Positions 16,026-23,848 of a stretch of 64,000 nucleotides of DNA are shown here, in pieces; position 1 is the first letter of the stretch, and every line of letters starts with the position of its first letter. Both the position numbers and the translations under genes were made by a program. The notes below the pieces were generated by a model. It did no database searches. It worked only from the letters and a program-made list of their open reading frames with translations, and was not told where the DNA came from. This DNA is from Fibrobacter sp. UBA4223 (GTDB taxonomy: Bacteria; Fibrobacterota; Fibrobacteria; Fibrobacterales; Fibrobacteraceae): positions 217,749-281,748 of the forward strand of contig DFTB01000017.1 of assembly GCA_002382975.1 (NCBI GenBank), given 5' to 3'.

Positions 16026-16310
16026 TTACTTCTTCTTGGCAGGAGCCTTCTTAGCAGCCGGCTTCTTAGCAGCGACCTTCTTGGCAGCCGGCTTCTTGGC
16101 GGCAACCTTCTTGGCAGCGGGCTTCTTGGCAGCGGGCTTCTTAGCGGCAACCTTCTTAGCAGGAGCAGCCTTCTTAGCAGCCGGCTTCTTGGCAGCGGGC
16201 TTCTTGGCGGCAGCCTTCTTAGCAGGAGCGGCCTTCTTGGCAGCGGGCTTCTTAGCGGCAACCTTCTTGGCAGCGGGTTTCTTAGCGGCGGTTTTCTTTT
16301 CTGTAGCCAT
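16026..16310 (-). CDS. Lysine/alanine-rich histone H1-like DNA-binding protein
   Basis: The 94-residue protein consists almost only of Ala, Lys and Pro in AAKKPAAKK and APAKK units, like the C-terminal tail of eukaryotic histone H1 and the chlamydial Hc2 type. Such proteins bind and compact DNA without sequence specificity. AAGGAAAA precedes the start. The gene has its own terminator and a long AT-rich upstream region, so it is a single-gene unit and could be strongly expressed. The exact repeat number may vary between strains because the DNA itself is repetitive. Confidence 0.8.
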   Translation of the reverse strand: MATEKKTAAKKPAAKKVAAKKPAAKKAAPAKKAAAKKPAAKKPAAKKAAPAKKVAAKKPAAKKPAAKKVAAKKPAAKKVAAKKPAAKKAPAKKK

Positions 16311-16683
16311 TGTTTTTTTTCCTTTTTTTAGGGTTTAACGATTTGATAGCTATAAAATAACTCTTTTTTCACAAATAATCAACACTTTTTTGAAATTTTT
16401 TTCTTTTTTTTTCAAAAAGGTATTGACAAGGAAAAAATCTGTCATTATACGCGTGCGACCCCTGCTTGTTACTTTGTCTGTGAAAATAGGCCGTTTTTTG
16501 ATTTCATAACTTAATGATAATCAAAGTTTTGATAAAAGTTTTTGATAAGAGTGTTTTTGTTTTGTTGTCTGAAAAATTTTTCATTTTGAGACATCGCGAA
16601 AAGATTTTTGTCGGAAAATTTTTTTGAAAATTTTTTGAAAAAATTTTTCGGAGCGAGCAAAAACTTCTGCCGAAAAACAAAAA
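16311..16683. other. AT-rich non-coding region upstream of the histone-like gene
   Basis: About 370 bases of markedly AT-rich DNA with many runs of five or more T or A and TTTTTCAAAA-type inverted words. No reading frame is credible. TATAGCTAT near 16350 could be part of the minus-strand promoter. The rest may be intrinsically bent DNA or an untranslated leader; I see no recognised RNA. Confidence 0.5.
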
Positions 16684-16722
16684 ACGTCCGTCGAGAGTCT
16701 CGCCGGACGCAAAAAAAAGTTT
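16684..16722 (-). terminator. Terminator after panB
   Basis: GTCCG-CGAG-AGT-CTCG-CGGAC forms a two-part hairpin. Read on the minus strand it is followed by GTTTTTTGTTTTT, a good intrinsic terminator about 32 bases past the panB stop. Confidence 0.8.
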
Positions 16723-16754
16723 ATCTACAAGAGAAAAATTTCTTGCAACTGGAA

Positions 16755-17504
16755 TTATAGTGCGGGATTTTTCACGCTGTCGATGTATTTCTTGAATCCT
16801 TCTACGCCAAGGTCGAACATATTCACGAACTTGGTGGCGAAGGGCGGAATCTTTTTCTGGTGCATGCCCAGGGCGTCGTGCATCACCAGCACCTGGCCGT
16901 CGGTGTAGCGCCCGCCGCCGATGCCGATAGTCACGGCCTTCACCTCCCGGGTGATTCTTGTGCCCAGTTCTTCGGGAATGTGCTCCAGCACCAGCTCGAA
17001 ACAGCCCAGGTTATCCACAAAGCGGGCGGCCTGTTCGATGGCGCGGGCCTCTTCTTCCGTCTTTCCCTTCTGCTTGAAGTTTTCCGCTGTCTGGGGGAGC
17101 AGTCCCAGGTGGGCGCACACGGGAATGTCGTGACCGCAGAGGAATTCCAGCACTCCCTGGGGAGTTCCTTCCAGCTTGACGCTGGCAGCACCCAGGTCCA
17201 GAAACCGGCGGGCGTTATCGTAGGCCGTCTGCGGGTCCTTGTCGCTCATGTAGGGCATGTCGGCTACCACGTGGGTGTTGGGGGCGCCCCGGCACACCGC
17301 TCCCACGAAGATGAGCATTTCGGTCATGCCCACGTCGCGGGTGGTCTTGTAGCCCAGCATGGTGTTGGCGAGGCTGTCGCCTACCAGAATCTGGTCGATG
17401 CCTGCGGCCTCCGCCATTTGGGCGAAGGCGTAGTCGTAGGCGGTGACCATGGAAATTTTTTCACCCTTGGCTTTCTTTTCGGTTATGTCTTTGGGGTTGA
17501 GCAT
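16755..17504 (-). CDS. panB: 3-methyl-2-oxobutanoate hydroxymethyltransferase
   Basis: The protein matches PanB throughout: ISMVTAYDYAFAQMAEAAGIDQILVGDS, LGYKTTRDVGMTEM, VVADMPYM, ASVKLEG, HLGLLPQT and TIGIGGGRYTDGQVLVMHDALG. It makes ketopantoate, the first step of pantothenate synthesis. The start at 17504 (LNPKDIT) has AGGAGA about ten bases upstream; an in-frame ATG eight codons earlier lacks such a site. It overlaps the end of recO by about 22 bases and is probably translated from the same mRNA. Other pan genes are not in the window. Confidence 0.94.
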   Translation of the reverse strand: MLNPKDITEKKAKGEKISMVTAYDYAFAQMAEAAGIDQILVGDSLANTMLGYKTTRDVGMTEMLIFVGAVCRGAPNTHVVADMPYMSDKDPQTAYDNARRFLDLGAASVKLEGTPQGVLEFLCGHDIPVCAHLGLLPQTAENFKQKGKTEEEARAIEQAARFVDNLGCFELVLEHIPEELGTRITREVKAVTIGIGGGRYTDGQVLVMHDALGMHQKKIPPFATKFVNMFDLGVEGFKKYIDSVKNPAL

Positions 17505-18223
17505 AGTTTTCGAATCTCCTGTAGCCATTGGAGGGAATGTATTTCCTTCAAGAAGCCGATGTGGTTCCTAAGATAGGAAATTAAGGCGTTCTCGGTATAT
17601 TGGAAATCTTGAATGGGCAAGTTCCTGTGGAGCGCCCAGAATCCGTCCAGGGTTTCCTTCTTGGCGCGGGGGGAGGCGACTCCCAGGCAGTCCTTGCACA
17701 GGAACGTCCCCGATTCCGGAGAAAAATCCGCCGCCGGTTCCGTAAGGGGCTTTTCGCAGCGCCCGCAGGCGCCAAGTTCCAGATGGTAGCCCCACATTTC
17801 GCAGGTGGCAAGGAGCCAGCGGGCGAAGGCGCCGTCGGCAAGGTCCATGCTGTCCAGTTCCGCAAGCGATGCTTCCAGATGCTGGAATTCCTCGTCCAGG
17901 GGCACGCCCTGGGGGGCGTAACGCAGGATCGTTTCCGCCATCACCTGGGCCTGCGCCAGGTGCAGCAGGTCGCCCCGCATGGATTCGTGCCAGCGGAGAA
18001 GCGTGGCCTCCTTGACGAACTGCAGTTCGGCATTCGGGTTGTGCTTGAACACCACCTCGGAAAGAGCGAGCGGGTCCAGGGCGCCCCTAAAAGGCGACTC
18101 CTTCCGCTTTCCGCCCTTCACGATGAAGGACACGATCCCGCATTCCTCCGTCAGGGCCTTCACGATCCAGCTGGAATCGCTGTAGGGGTAACGGTGGAGG
18201 ACTATGGACTTGGATTTTTGCAT
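17483..18223 (-). CDS. recO: DNA repair protein RecO
   Basis: The 246-residue protein begins with the RecO OB-fold (KSIVLHRYPYSDSSWIVKALTEECGIVSFIVKGGKRK). It continues with the helical domain and contains a zinc finger, CGRC near residue 153 and CKDC near residue 175. RecO loads RecA onto SSB-coated DNA with RecR in gap repair. It is followed by panB with an overlap. The upstream 140 bases are heptanucleotide and related repeats, so its promoter must lie in or beyond them. Confidence 0.9.
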   Translation of the reverse strand: MQKSKSIVLHRYPYSDSSWIVKALTEECGIVSFIVKGGKRKESPFRGALDPLALSEVVFKHNPNAELQFVKEATLLRWHESMRGDLLHLAQAQVMAETILRYAPQGVPLDEEFQHLEASLAELDSMDLADGAFARWLLATCEMWGYHLELGACGRCEKPLTEPAADFSPESGTFLCKDCLGVASPRAKKETLDGFWALHRNLPIQDFQYTENALISYLRNHIGFLKEIHSLQWLQEIRKLCSTPKT

Positions 18224-18365
18224 TAGACGAGAGACGAGAGACGAGAGACGAGAGTGTTTTGGAGAGGAATGTTATAGGGTAAAACGATTTTTTCGGTACT
18301 TGCGAGCAGAGCCGAACAAATCTCTCGTCTTTCGTCTGTAGCGAGCATAGCGAGCGTTCTCTCGT
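18224..18365. repeat. Heptanucleotide array (GAGACGA) and derived repeats
   Basis: 18224-18254 holds four tandem GAGACGA units. 18321-18365 holds the same units in reverse orientation (TCTCGTC, TTTCGTC) around GCGAGCATAGCGAGCG. The two ends are therefore an inverted pair across the recO-HIT gap. Confidence 0.8.
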
Positions 18366-18722
18366 CTAGACAACCGGGAACGGAGGCCAGCCGAACTTCT
18401 GTCCGCCCACCACGTGCAGGTGGATGTGGAAAACGGTCTGGCCCGCATCTTCCTTGCAGTTGAACACGAAACGGGCGCCGGACTCTTCGAGGCCCAGGTC
18501 CTTGGCGATTTGCTGGCCGCGGTAGAGCAGCTTGCCCACCAGCTCGGCGTCTTCGGGTTTCATGTCCATGAGGGAGGCGATATGGCGCTTGGGGACCACC
18601 AGAAAGTGGACGGGGGCCTGGGGTGCCACGTCGTAGAAGGCGAACACGTCGTCGTCTTCGTAGATTTTCTTGGAAGGGATTTCTCCCTTGATGATTTTAC
18701 AGAAAAGGCAGTTTTCGCTCAT
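18366..18722 (-). CDS. HIT family (HinT-like) nucleotide hydrolase
   Basis: The 118-residue protein has CLFCKIIKGEIPSKK with a CXXC at residues 5-8, HFLVVPKRHI and the triad HIHLHVVGG with His99, His101 and His103. HinT proteins hydrolyse AMP-lysine and other purine nucleoside phosphoramidates. The C-terminal WPPFPVV matches the family. It is a single gene. TTAATATA (TATATTAA on the minus strand) lies nine bases before the start and there is no Shine-Dalgarno site. Confidence 0.93.
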   Translation of the reverse strand: MSENCLFCKIIKGEIPSKKIYEDDDVFAFYDVAPQAPVHFLVVPKRHIASLMDMKPEDAELVGKLLYRGQQIAKDLGLEESGARFVFNCKEDAGQTVFHIHLHVVGGQKFGWPPFPVV

Positions 18723-18730
18723 AGTGATTA

Positions 18731-18738
18731 TTAATATA
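18731..18738 (-). promoter_or_regulatory. TATATTAA box before the HIT gene
   Basis: Minus-strand TATATTAA lies eight bases from the start codon, preceded by TAC. It is a candidate -10/-7 element for a very short leader. The evidence is position only. Confidence 0.35.
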
Positions 18739-18743
18739 GTAAA

Positions 18744-18789
18744 GGGGTTAGGGGCTAGGATCTAGGATTTAGGGGTTCGAGGTGTGAGG
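18744..18789. repeat. Heptanucleotide array (GGTTAGG/ATCTAGG)
   Basis: Units GGTTAGG, GGCTAGG, ATCTAGG, ATTTAGG, GGTTCGA, GGTGTGA in unbroken 7-base phase. The last two show one unit type sliding into another. Confidence 0.85.
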
Positions 18790-18892
18790 AATGTCATTGC
18801 GAGGATACTAAGTATCCGTGGCAATCTCGGCCCAGATTCTTGCGCGCCTTTGAGGTATGAGGTGTGGAATGCGAGATGTGAAATATGAGATG

Positions 18893-19069
18893 AAAGGGGA
18901 ATGCCTTCCCCTCGCTCCAGCGGCTCGCCATCCCCGCGACCTTTTTTCGTCATCCTCGCCCATTCGACAGGCTCAGGGCAGGCTCCGGCGAGGATCCACT
19001 ATCGTCTTGGCGGGGATTTCCTTGCTGCTTCCGCTACCCCTTCGCCTAGGGGCTCCGCCCCTAAGACCC
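18893..19069. repeat. Composite dispersed repeat, copy 1
   Basis: In order: GAAAGGGGAATGCCTTCCCC hairpin, TCGCTCCAG, a GTCATCCTCGCC...GGCGAGGATCC palindrome with an embedded TTCGACAGGCTCAGGGCAGGC loop, then TACCCCTTCGCCTAGGGGCTCCGCCCCTAAGACCC. The same series of blocks recurs at 19344-19535 and at 63891 onward. Confidence 0.65.
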
Positions 19070-19155
19070 TGAATGATAATGGCTTGTGCGTCATGGCGGT
19101 TCCGGGTCAAGCCCGGAATGACGTTCGACCCGCCATCTAGCGTGAAAGGTTATTT

Positions 19156-19343
19156 GAACGGTCGTCGTGAGCAACAAGCCCCCAGTATTAACTGGGGGCG
19201 GTTGCGAAAGTGAGGCGTGTCCGGAGGGACAGTACCAAATGAGGACGCCGAACGGTCGTCGTGAGCAACAAGCCCCCAGTATTAACTGGGGGCGGTTGCG
19301 AGAGTGAGGCGTGTCCGGAGGGACAGTGCCAAATGAGGACGCC
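19156..19343. repeat. 94-bp tandem duplication with strong hairpin
   Basis: Two head-to-tail 94-base units (19156-19249 and 19250-19343) differ at only a few positions; a third begins with GAACGGTC and stops. Each unit holds GCAAC-AAG-CCCCCAGT-ATTA-ACTGGGGG-CG-GTTGC, a two-stage hairpin, then GTCC-GGAG-GGAC. No coding sense is apparent. It may be a duplicated structured RNA or a miniature mobile element. Confidence 0.7.
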
Positions 19344-19535
19344 GAACGGTCATTAAAGGGGGAAGACTCCCCCTGATTGCAGCCGCAGCTCCTACTTGAT
19401 GTCATCCCGGTGTTCTTTCATTGTCATCCCCGCCCATTCGGCCTTGCTCAGGGCAGGCTCCGGCGGGGATCTCCTTGCCAATTCTGCCGCGTCTTCCATC
19501 ACCCCTTTGCCTAGGGGCTCCGCCCCTAAGACCCC
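19344..19535. repeat. Composite dispersed repeat, copy 2
   Basis: A degenerate copy of the block series seen at 18893: AAAGGGGGAAGACTCCCCC, a GTCATCCCCGCCC...GGCGGGGATCTCC palindrome with the CTCAGGGCAGGC loop, then ACCCCTTTGCCTAGGGGCTC and CGCCCCTAAGACCC. Confidence 0.6.
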
Positions 19536-19568
19536 GACGTCATATGGGGGTGGATGGCTGCTGGAATA

Positions 19569-19732
19569 GGGGTGGGATCACTCAGTCACGCTGTTCCTTC
19601 GTCTCCACCCTCTCGAAAAAATGGACGATTCTTTCAGGAATCGAGAGGGGTGGGATTGCGGGGTCACTTTGTTTCCCCGAATTCCCCCTCTCAAAAAACG
19701 GACGAAAATTTCAGGTCTGAGAGGGGTGGGAT
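19569..19732. repeat. Degenerate 76-78-bp tandem repeat upstream of tRNA-Ser
   Basis: GGGGTGGGAT recurs at 19569, 19647 and 19723. The intervening text is similar: TCTC, a poly-A run, TGGACGA or CGGACGA, a TTTCAGG and GAGAGGGG. The last part resembles the 3' half of the tRNA-Ser gene (GAGAGGGGTTCGAA) as written on the plus strand, so these may be decayed fragments of that end. Confidence 0.5.
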
Positions 19733-19789
19733 CACTCAGTCATTTCATTCCTTCGTGCCCCTCCGGGTTTTGGCTTCGCCAAAATCCTT

Positions 19790-19850
19790 GACTGCGCAAG
19801 TTCACTTCGTTCACGCGCAGTCAATCGAACCCTCTACGAGGGTTCGTGGA
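19790..19850. repeat. Two hairpins between the tandem repeat and the tRNA terminator
   Basis: GACTGCGC (19790) pairs with GCGCAGTC across about 17 bases, and CGAACCCTC-TAC-GAGGGTTCG follows directly at about 19825-19846. The second includes a T-arm-like GGTTCGA word. Together with GGTTTTGGCTTCGCCAAAATCC just upstream this makes three hairpins in a row. Confidence 0.55.
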
Positions 19851-19865
19851 CCCACCCTATTGAAA

Positions 19866-19900
19866 CAAAAAATGGAGCCTTTGGACTCCACTTTTTGTTT
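19866..19900 (-). terminator. Terminator of tRNA-Ser
   Basis: Read on the minus strand, AGTGGAGTCCAAAGGCTCCA is a hairpin followed by TTTTTTGTTT. It begins just past the tRNA 3' end. Confidence 0.8.
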
Positions 19901-19901
19901 C

Positions 19902-19986
19902 AGGAGAGAGAGGGGTTCGAACCCTCGGTCCTGTGACAGACTCCGGTTTTCGAGACCGGCCCAATCGACCACTCTGGCATCTCTCC
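19902..19986 (-). tRNA. tRNA-Ser (anticodon CGA)
   Basis: On the minus strand: acceptor GGAGAGA pairs with TCTCTCC; the anticodon arm CCGGT-CTCGAAA-ACCGG gives anticodon CGA, reading UCG; a long variable arm (AGTCTGTCACAGGACC), as expected for class II tRNA-Ser; T-arm GAGGG-TTCGAAC-CCCTC. The 3' CCA is not encoded (TGAAAC follows). Length is about 85 bases. It is an isolated gene with its own terminator. The GC-rich arms are fully paired, so the tRNA looks functional. Confidence 0.95.
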
Positions 19987-20038
19987 GAGGTTTGGGCCAA
20001 TATAGCAAAAACCCGAGGTGTTTTCAACCCAAAGAAAA

Positions 20039-20065
20039 ATCCCCGCAACTTTGGTTGCAGGGATT
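20039..20065 (-). terminator. Terminator of the GH26 gene
   Basis: Minus strand AATCCCTGCAAC-CAAA-GTTGCGGGGATT followed by TTTC, about 22 bases past the stop codon. Confidence 0.75.
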
Positions 20066-20086
20066 CCCTTTGAAAAAATTCAGGTC

Positions 20087-21946
20087 TTACTTGATGACAA
20101 TCCGCTTCGTTGCAGAAAGTCCGGCACCCCTGGCCCGCACCAAGTACGACCCGCGGGCCATACCCGAAAGGCTGAACTGGTGGGTCCCGGCAGAGAGGGT
20201 GCCCTTGTAGAGGCTAGCCACGCGGTTACCCTGCAGGTCGAACACGTCCAGAGAGACATTTCCGGAACGAGTCGTCGTGAAGGAGAGGCTGTGGCCCTGG
20301 AGTGTCAGGCTGGCCACGGCAAGAAGCGGACCTACACCGATGGCGGTGTTGTTGCCTGAACCGTTGTTTGGCTTGTTGGAGTTTGCGGAATTGCCGTTGG
20401 AATTTGCGGAATTGTTTGCGCTTGCAGAACTTGTGGGCTTAGTAGAGTTAGAAGAATTCGCTCCGGTCTTGCAAGAGGCGTCGTCAAAGTCAAAATCCTT
20501 GTCCCAGCCGGGCATGTCCTCGAAGGTGATAATCCGGCAGTCTTCCATGTTGCTCTTCCAGACGGAATTGGCGGTTTGGCCCGGCCAGGGACCGCTCCAA
20601 GAACTATACCACGGCATCCACCAGCTCCATACGGCCTGGTCTTTGTGCATGTTGCTCACGTCGGGAATAGGGCCGTTTTCGCTGAGAGCGAATATTTTGC
20701 TCGTTCCCCACTTCTCCTTGAATCCGTCAAAGGCAGATGCATTGCTGGAATGGTTGTTGGCGCTGTTGTAGATGTCCACAGAAATAACGTCGTAGTAATC
20801 GGCGCCTGGATCCCAGGATTTATCAAGGGAAGCCTCGGGGTTGAATACCCAAATCAGGTTCTTGACGCCCTTTACATTGACCATCTCGTCGTAGACTAGG
20901 CGGTACAGGGCAGCATACTGTTCTCCGGTAGTGCTATTGCTCCACCAGAACCAGTTGCCGCCCGCTTCGTGCAAGGGCCTGAATATGGCAGCGACCTTGT
21001 CCTTCTGGAGTTTCAAGAAGTAGTCGGCAATATAGTCGATGTCAGCTATGATTCCCTTGTAGGCGTCGGACTCCTTGTTCCAGTTAGTGGTTCCGGAGAC
21101 AAAGGCTTCCGATACGCGGAAGGTGGTCCATTCGGTTCCGCCGGAGTTCTTGGCGGCTTCTTCAGTTGCATAGAAAGCATCCTTTGCGTCGGTGGGGTCT
21201 TTCCAGTGCCAGCTAAAAGCGGGAATGCCTCCCTGGCTCCACAAATTCTTCGCCAGGAAAAGAGCCTTTTCGTCATAGGCCTTGTTCCAGTCGCCGCTGG
21301 CGTTAGGACCTGTAGAGAACAAGAAGTCGAAACCCACCAGGGCAGGGTACTTGCCACTGCGGGTGTAGATGTCGGCTACGTCTTCGTGGGTCTTAAAATC
21401 GGCGTTGAGCGTGTAGGCATCCATGTTTCCGGTCATAACACCAGAAATGGTCTTCTTGCCGAAGTTACCTGCCAGGAATTCGTACAGTTTGACCGCTTCG
21501 GCAGTAGCGTTTGCGGTGACAGGCTTTGTTGCGATGGTGAAGGCTTTCGATTCGTATGCTTCGATATTGATGTAGTCCACCTGTATCCAGCCCCAGAACT
21601 TGGTGATGCCAATAGAATTCTTTCCGGCGTTTAGGGTTACGCTGGTGGATACGTCAATGAACTCGGAACCTTCATCCATGTGGAAAGATCCAACCTGAGC
21701 TCCGTTGACGGTAATGTAGTTGTCTTTATCGCCGTAGGGTGCTGCACAGTGTATAATCAGGGTGTACTTGCCTTCTGCATCTACGGTGACGTTGTCAAAG
21801 GTAATGCTTCCCTCGTTCAGGTCTGCATAGGTCCCGCTTTTGGCAGCTCCGTCGGCCAAGGTGGCCGATTCGGCCTCGTACTTGGTGGCGCCTGCGTAGA
21901 CTGCGGCCATTAACCCAAAGGCGAGAGTCGCTTTTTTAATATCCAT
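20087..21946 (-). CDS. Secreted GH26 beta-mannanase with CBM35-like domain and sorting tail
   Basis: 619 residues: signal peptide; an N-terminal CBM35/CBM6-like module at about 22-135 (YEAESATL, GSITFDNVTV, DYINIEA); a GH26 catalytic domain at about 145-485 with acid/base Glu327 in RPLHEAGGNWFWW and nucleophile Glu423 in ALSENGPIPD; a Ser/Asn linker (about 495-535); and a C-terminal beta domain ending KRIVIK that resembles a type IX secretion sorting signal. It should cleave beta-1,4-mannan outside the cell. A GGAAAGGA site precedes the start. It lies next to a GH5 lipoprotein and an aldose epimerase, all on one strand. Confidence 0.92.
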   Translation of the reverse strand: MDIKKATLAFGLMAAVYAGATKYEAESATLADGAAKSGTYADLNEGSITFDNVTVDAEGKYTLIIHCAAPYGDKDNYITVNGAQVGSFHMDEGSEFIDVSTSVTLNAGKNSIGITKFWGWIQVDYINIEAYESKAFTIATKPVTANATAEAVKLYEFLAGNFGKKTISGVMTGNMDAYTLNADFKTHEDVADIYTRSGKYPALVGFDFLFSTGPNASGDWNKAYDEKALFLAKNLWSQGGIPAFSWHWKDPTDAKDAFYATEEAAKNSGGTEWTTFRVSEAFVSGTTNWNKESDAYKGIIADIDYIADYFLKLQKDKVAAIFRPLHEAGGNWFWWSNSTTGEQYAALYRLVYDEMVNVKGVKNLIWVFNPEASLDKSWDPGADYYDVISVDIYNSANNHSSNASAFDGFKEKWGTSKIFALSENGPIPDVSNMHKDQAVWSWWMPWYSSWSGPWPGQTANSVWKSNMEDCRIITFEDMPGWDKDFDFDDASCKTGANSSNSTKPTSSASANNSANSNGNSANSNKPNNGSGNNTAIGVGPLLAVASLTLQGHSLSFTTTRSGNVSLDVFDLQGNRVASLYKGTLSAGTHQFSLSGMARGSYLVRARGAGLSATKRIVIK

Positions 21947-21982
21947 AATCCAATCCTTTCCCTAGATATTGAGTTGTTAAAA

Positions 21983-23779
21983 TTACTTCTTGTAGTCGGG
22001 GTTGTTGAACACCACCTTGATTTCGGGAATCATTTCCTCGGTATTTCCAAAACTACGGCTGAAAGCGTCGTACTTGTCGGCGTTGAAATCGAACAGTATC
22101 TGATCGCCAGCCTTGAAGTTGTCGTAAAGGATGGTCCCCGTATACCCCTTGGCGTAGTTTGCCACGATGATGCTCAGAGTCTTGTTGCGGTCCGTGTAAC
22201 TTGATATGTCGAAGGAACAGGTCTTCTTTGCCCCTGCGGCAACGTCGCAAGCACCGTCAACTTCGGTCCAGGTCCAGGCATCAGTGAGCTTGAATATCAA
22301 GTTCAGTTGCGCTGCCGATTTCCCGTTGTTCTTGGCTTCGAAGGTGAGTTCCGTCGCTCCGCTCAGGTCAAATGTCTTTTGGTATTCGATCTGGGCGTTG
22401 TCGGCTCCGTAGGTCACGGCCATCATGCCGTCGCCGCTGGATTCCTCGATGGTCACGTCCTTGATCTTGATGCGGGCCTCTTCCTTGGAAGCTAGGGCCT
22501 TCATGGCTTCGAGGGCGGGCTCGATGGTGTAGCTGTAACCGCCGAACTGGGATTCCGTCTTGTCGCCGATGTACTGCCAGGCGAGAGCCCCCGCGTAACC
22601 GTCGTCAAAGGCCTTGCGGTAGCATTCCTCGGTCGAAATCTCCGTCTTTGCCGCCATGCTAGATGTATAGGTGTCGCCCTTCCAACCGCTGGCAGGGAAT
22701 TCCCCGATAATCATGGGCTTCTTGTCGTAGCCGTAGGTCGTGGCCATTTGGGCGGCCGTGTTCACGAAGGGAGAGACGGCGTCATCCTGGTAGTAGGGGT
22801 AGTAGTGGGTCTGGAAAAAGTCCAGGGTGCCGTTGGCCTCGCCACCGGCCTTGACCAGTTCCGCATCGTTCCACCAGCTCTGGTACTTAATGTTCACGCT
22901 ACCGGTAGAGACCAGGAATCTCTTGTCTATGTTGTGGATGGCGGCGGCCACCTTGTTAGTAAACTTCTGGATTTTTTCCTTGTCCATCTTCTTGGTGGTC
23001 CAACCTACGGTGGTCATGCCTTCGGGTTCGTTGAACACTTCCCAGGTCATGAGTGCCTTGTGGAAACCGATAGCCTTGACTACGGGCTCCAAGACGTTCT
23101 TGATAAACGCTTCCGTTCCGTCGTCCTCGAACAGTTTGGTGTTGGCGTCGATATCCAACTTCTCGCTGTAAAGACCCCACTGGTTGGGTTCCATCAGGTT
23201 GTGACTGAACAGACACATGGAGACCATCACGCCGTATTCCTCGGCGATATCCAGGGCCTTCTTCATGTTGGCGATGGTGTTTTCCTTGGGTCCGGTGACC
23301 AGGTGGGTGGTCTGGTCGATGGTGGGACTCTGGCTCATGTTGTTGAAGAGCCACCAGCGGATGGCGTTGCCCCCTGCGGCGCGGGTGCCTTCCACCGCCT
23401 TGCGCCAGGCGTTTTCGTTAAGCGGGGCGTCGCCCACGTCGGAGTTGTAATCGCTCCAGGCCAGGTTTGTGCCCGAGAAGAAAATCTTCTTGCCGTTGTA
23501 CAGGATGTCGGTGCCGCTGACCGTAAGGACGGGGGTTCCAAGGTCTACCGGGGTGTTGCTTGCCGATGAGTTCTTGTTGGCGTCTCCCGAAGAATTTACG
23601 TTGGAACCGGAAGAACCAGGATTGTTGGAATCGGCTGAACCTTCGGTTGCCGAGGATTCTATGGCGTCGTCTTCCGGCGCTATGGGGTCGCCGCTGGAGG
23701 AATCGTCACCGCAGGCCGCAAGAAGACTGCAGGCAAGTACAGCAGGAATACAGAAAGTAAATGCTTTCTTGAAGTTCAT
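21983..23779 (-). CDS. GH5-type glycoside hydrolase lipoprotein (probable mannanase) with C-terminal carbohydrate-binding module
   Basis: 598 residues with a lipobox LLAAC (Cys23), a Ser/Asn-rich linker to about 80, then a (beta/alpha)8 domain: NLAWSDYN, GGNAIRWWLF, acid/base Glu251 in TWEVFNEPEG, HYYPYY and nucleophile Glu360 in IIGEFPASGW. This is the clan GH-A arrangement, closest in feel to GH5 mannanases. About 440-590 is a beta-sandwich of the CBM4/CBM11 kind (AVTYGADNAQIEYQKTFDLSG, FKLTDAWTWTEV). It is anchored in a membrane and probably exposed. AAAAGGAGC precedes the start. The exact subfamily cannot be fixed by eye. Confidence 0.85.
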   Translation of the reverse strand: MNFKKAFTFCIPAVLACSLLAACGDDSSSGDPIAPEDDAIESSATEGSADSNNPGSSGSNVNSSGDANKNSSASNTPVDLGTPVLTVSGTDILYNGKKIFFSGTNLAWSDYNSDVGDAPLNENAWRKAVEGTRAAGGNAIRWWLFNNMSQSPTIDQTTHLVTGPKENTIANMKKALDIAEEYGVMVSMCLFSHNLMEPNQWGLYSEKLDIDANTKLFEDDGTEAFIKNVLEPVVKAIGFHKALMTWEVFNEPEGMTTVGWTTKKMDKEKIQKFTNKVAAAIHNIDKRFLVSTGSVNIKYQSWWNDAELVKAGGEANGTLDFFQTHYYPYYQDDAVSPFVNTAAQMATTYGYDKKPMIIGEFPASGWKGDTYTSSMAAKTEISTEECYRKAFDDGYAGALAWQYIGDKTESQFGGYSYTIEPALEAMKALASKEEARIKIKDVTIEESSGDGMMAVTYGADNAQIEYQKTFDLSGATELTFEAKNNGKSAAQLNLIFKLTDAWTWTEVDGACDVAAGAKKTCSFDISSYTDRNKTLSIIVANYAKGYTGTILYDNFKAGDQILFDFNADKYDAFSRSFGNTEEMIPEIKVVFNNPDYKK

Positions 23780-23848
23780 AAAAAAGCTCCTTTTTTCCCA
23801 AAATAAGAAATTATGGGTGACTGCGAGAAAAATTAAGATATAAGTATC

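Noticed and set aside
16036..16338. 100-codon plus-strand ORF ([15 protein letters not shown])
   Set aside because: Reverse reading of the Lys/Ala-rich gene, which has a ribosome site and terminator on the minus strand.
19091..19405. 104-codon minus-strand ORF across the 94-bp repeats
   Set aside because: Repeated peptide simply mirrors the DNA duplication; no start signal and no known domain.
19857..20048. Small minus-strand ORF (CQSGRLGRSRKPESV)
   Set aside because: It is the translation of the tRNA-Ser gene, a well-known false ORF.
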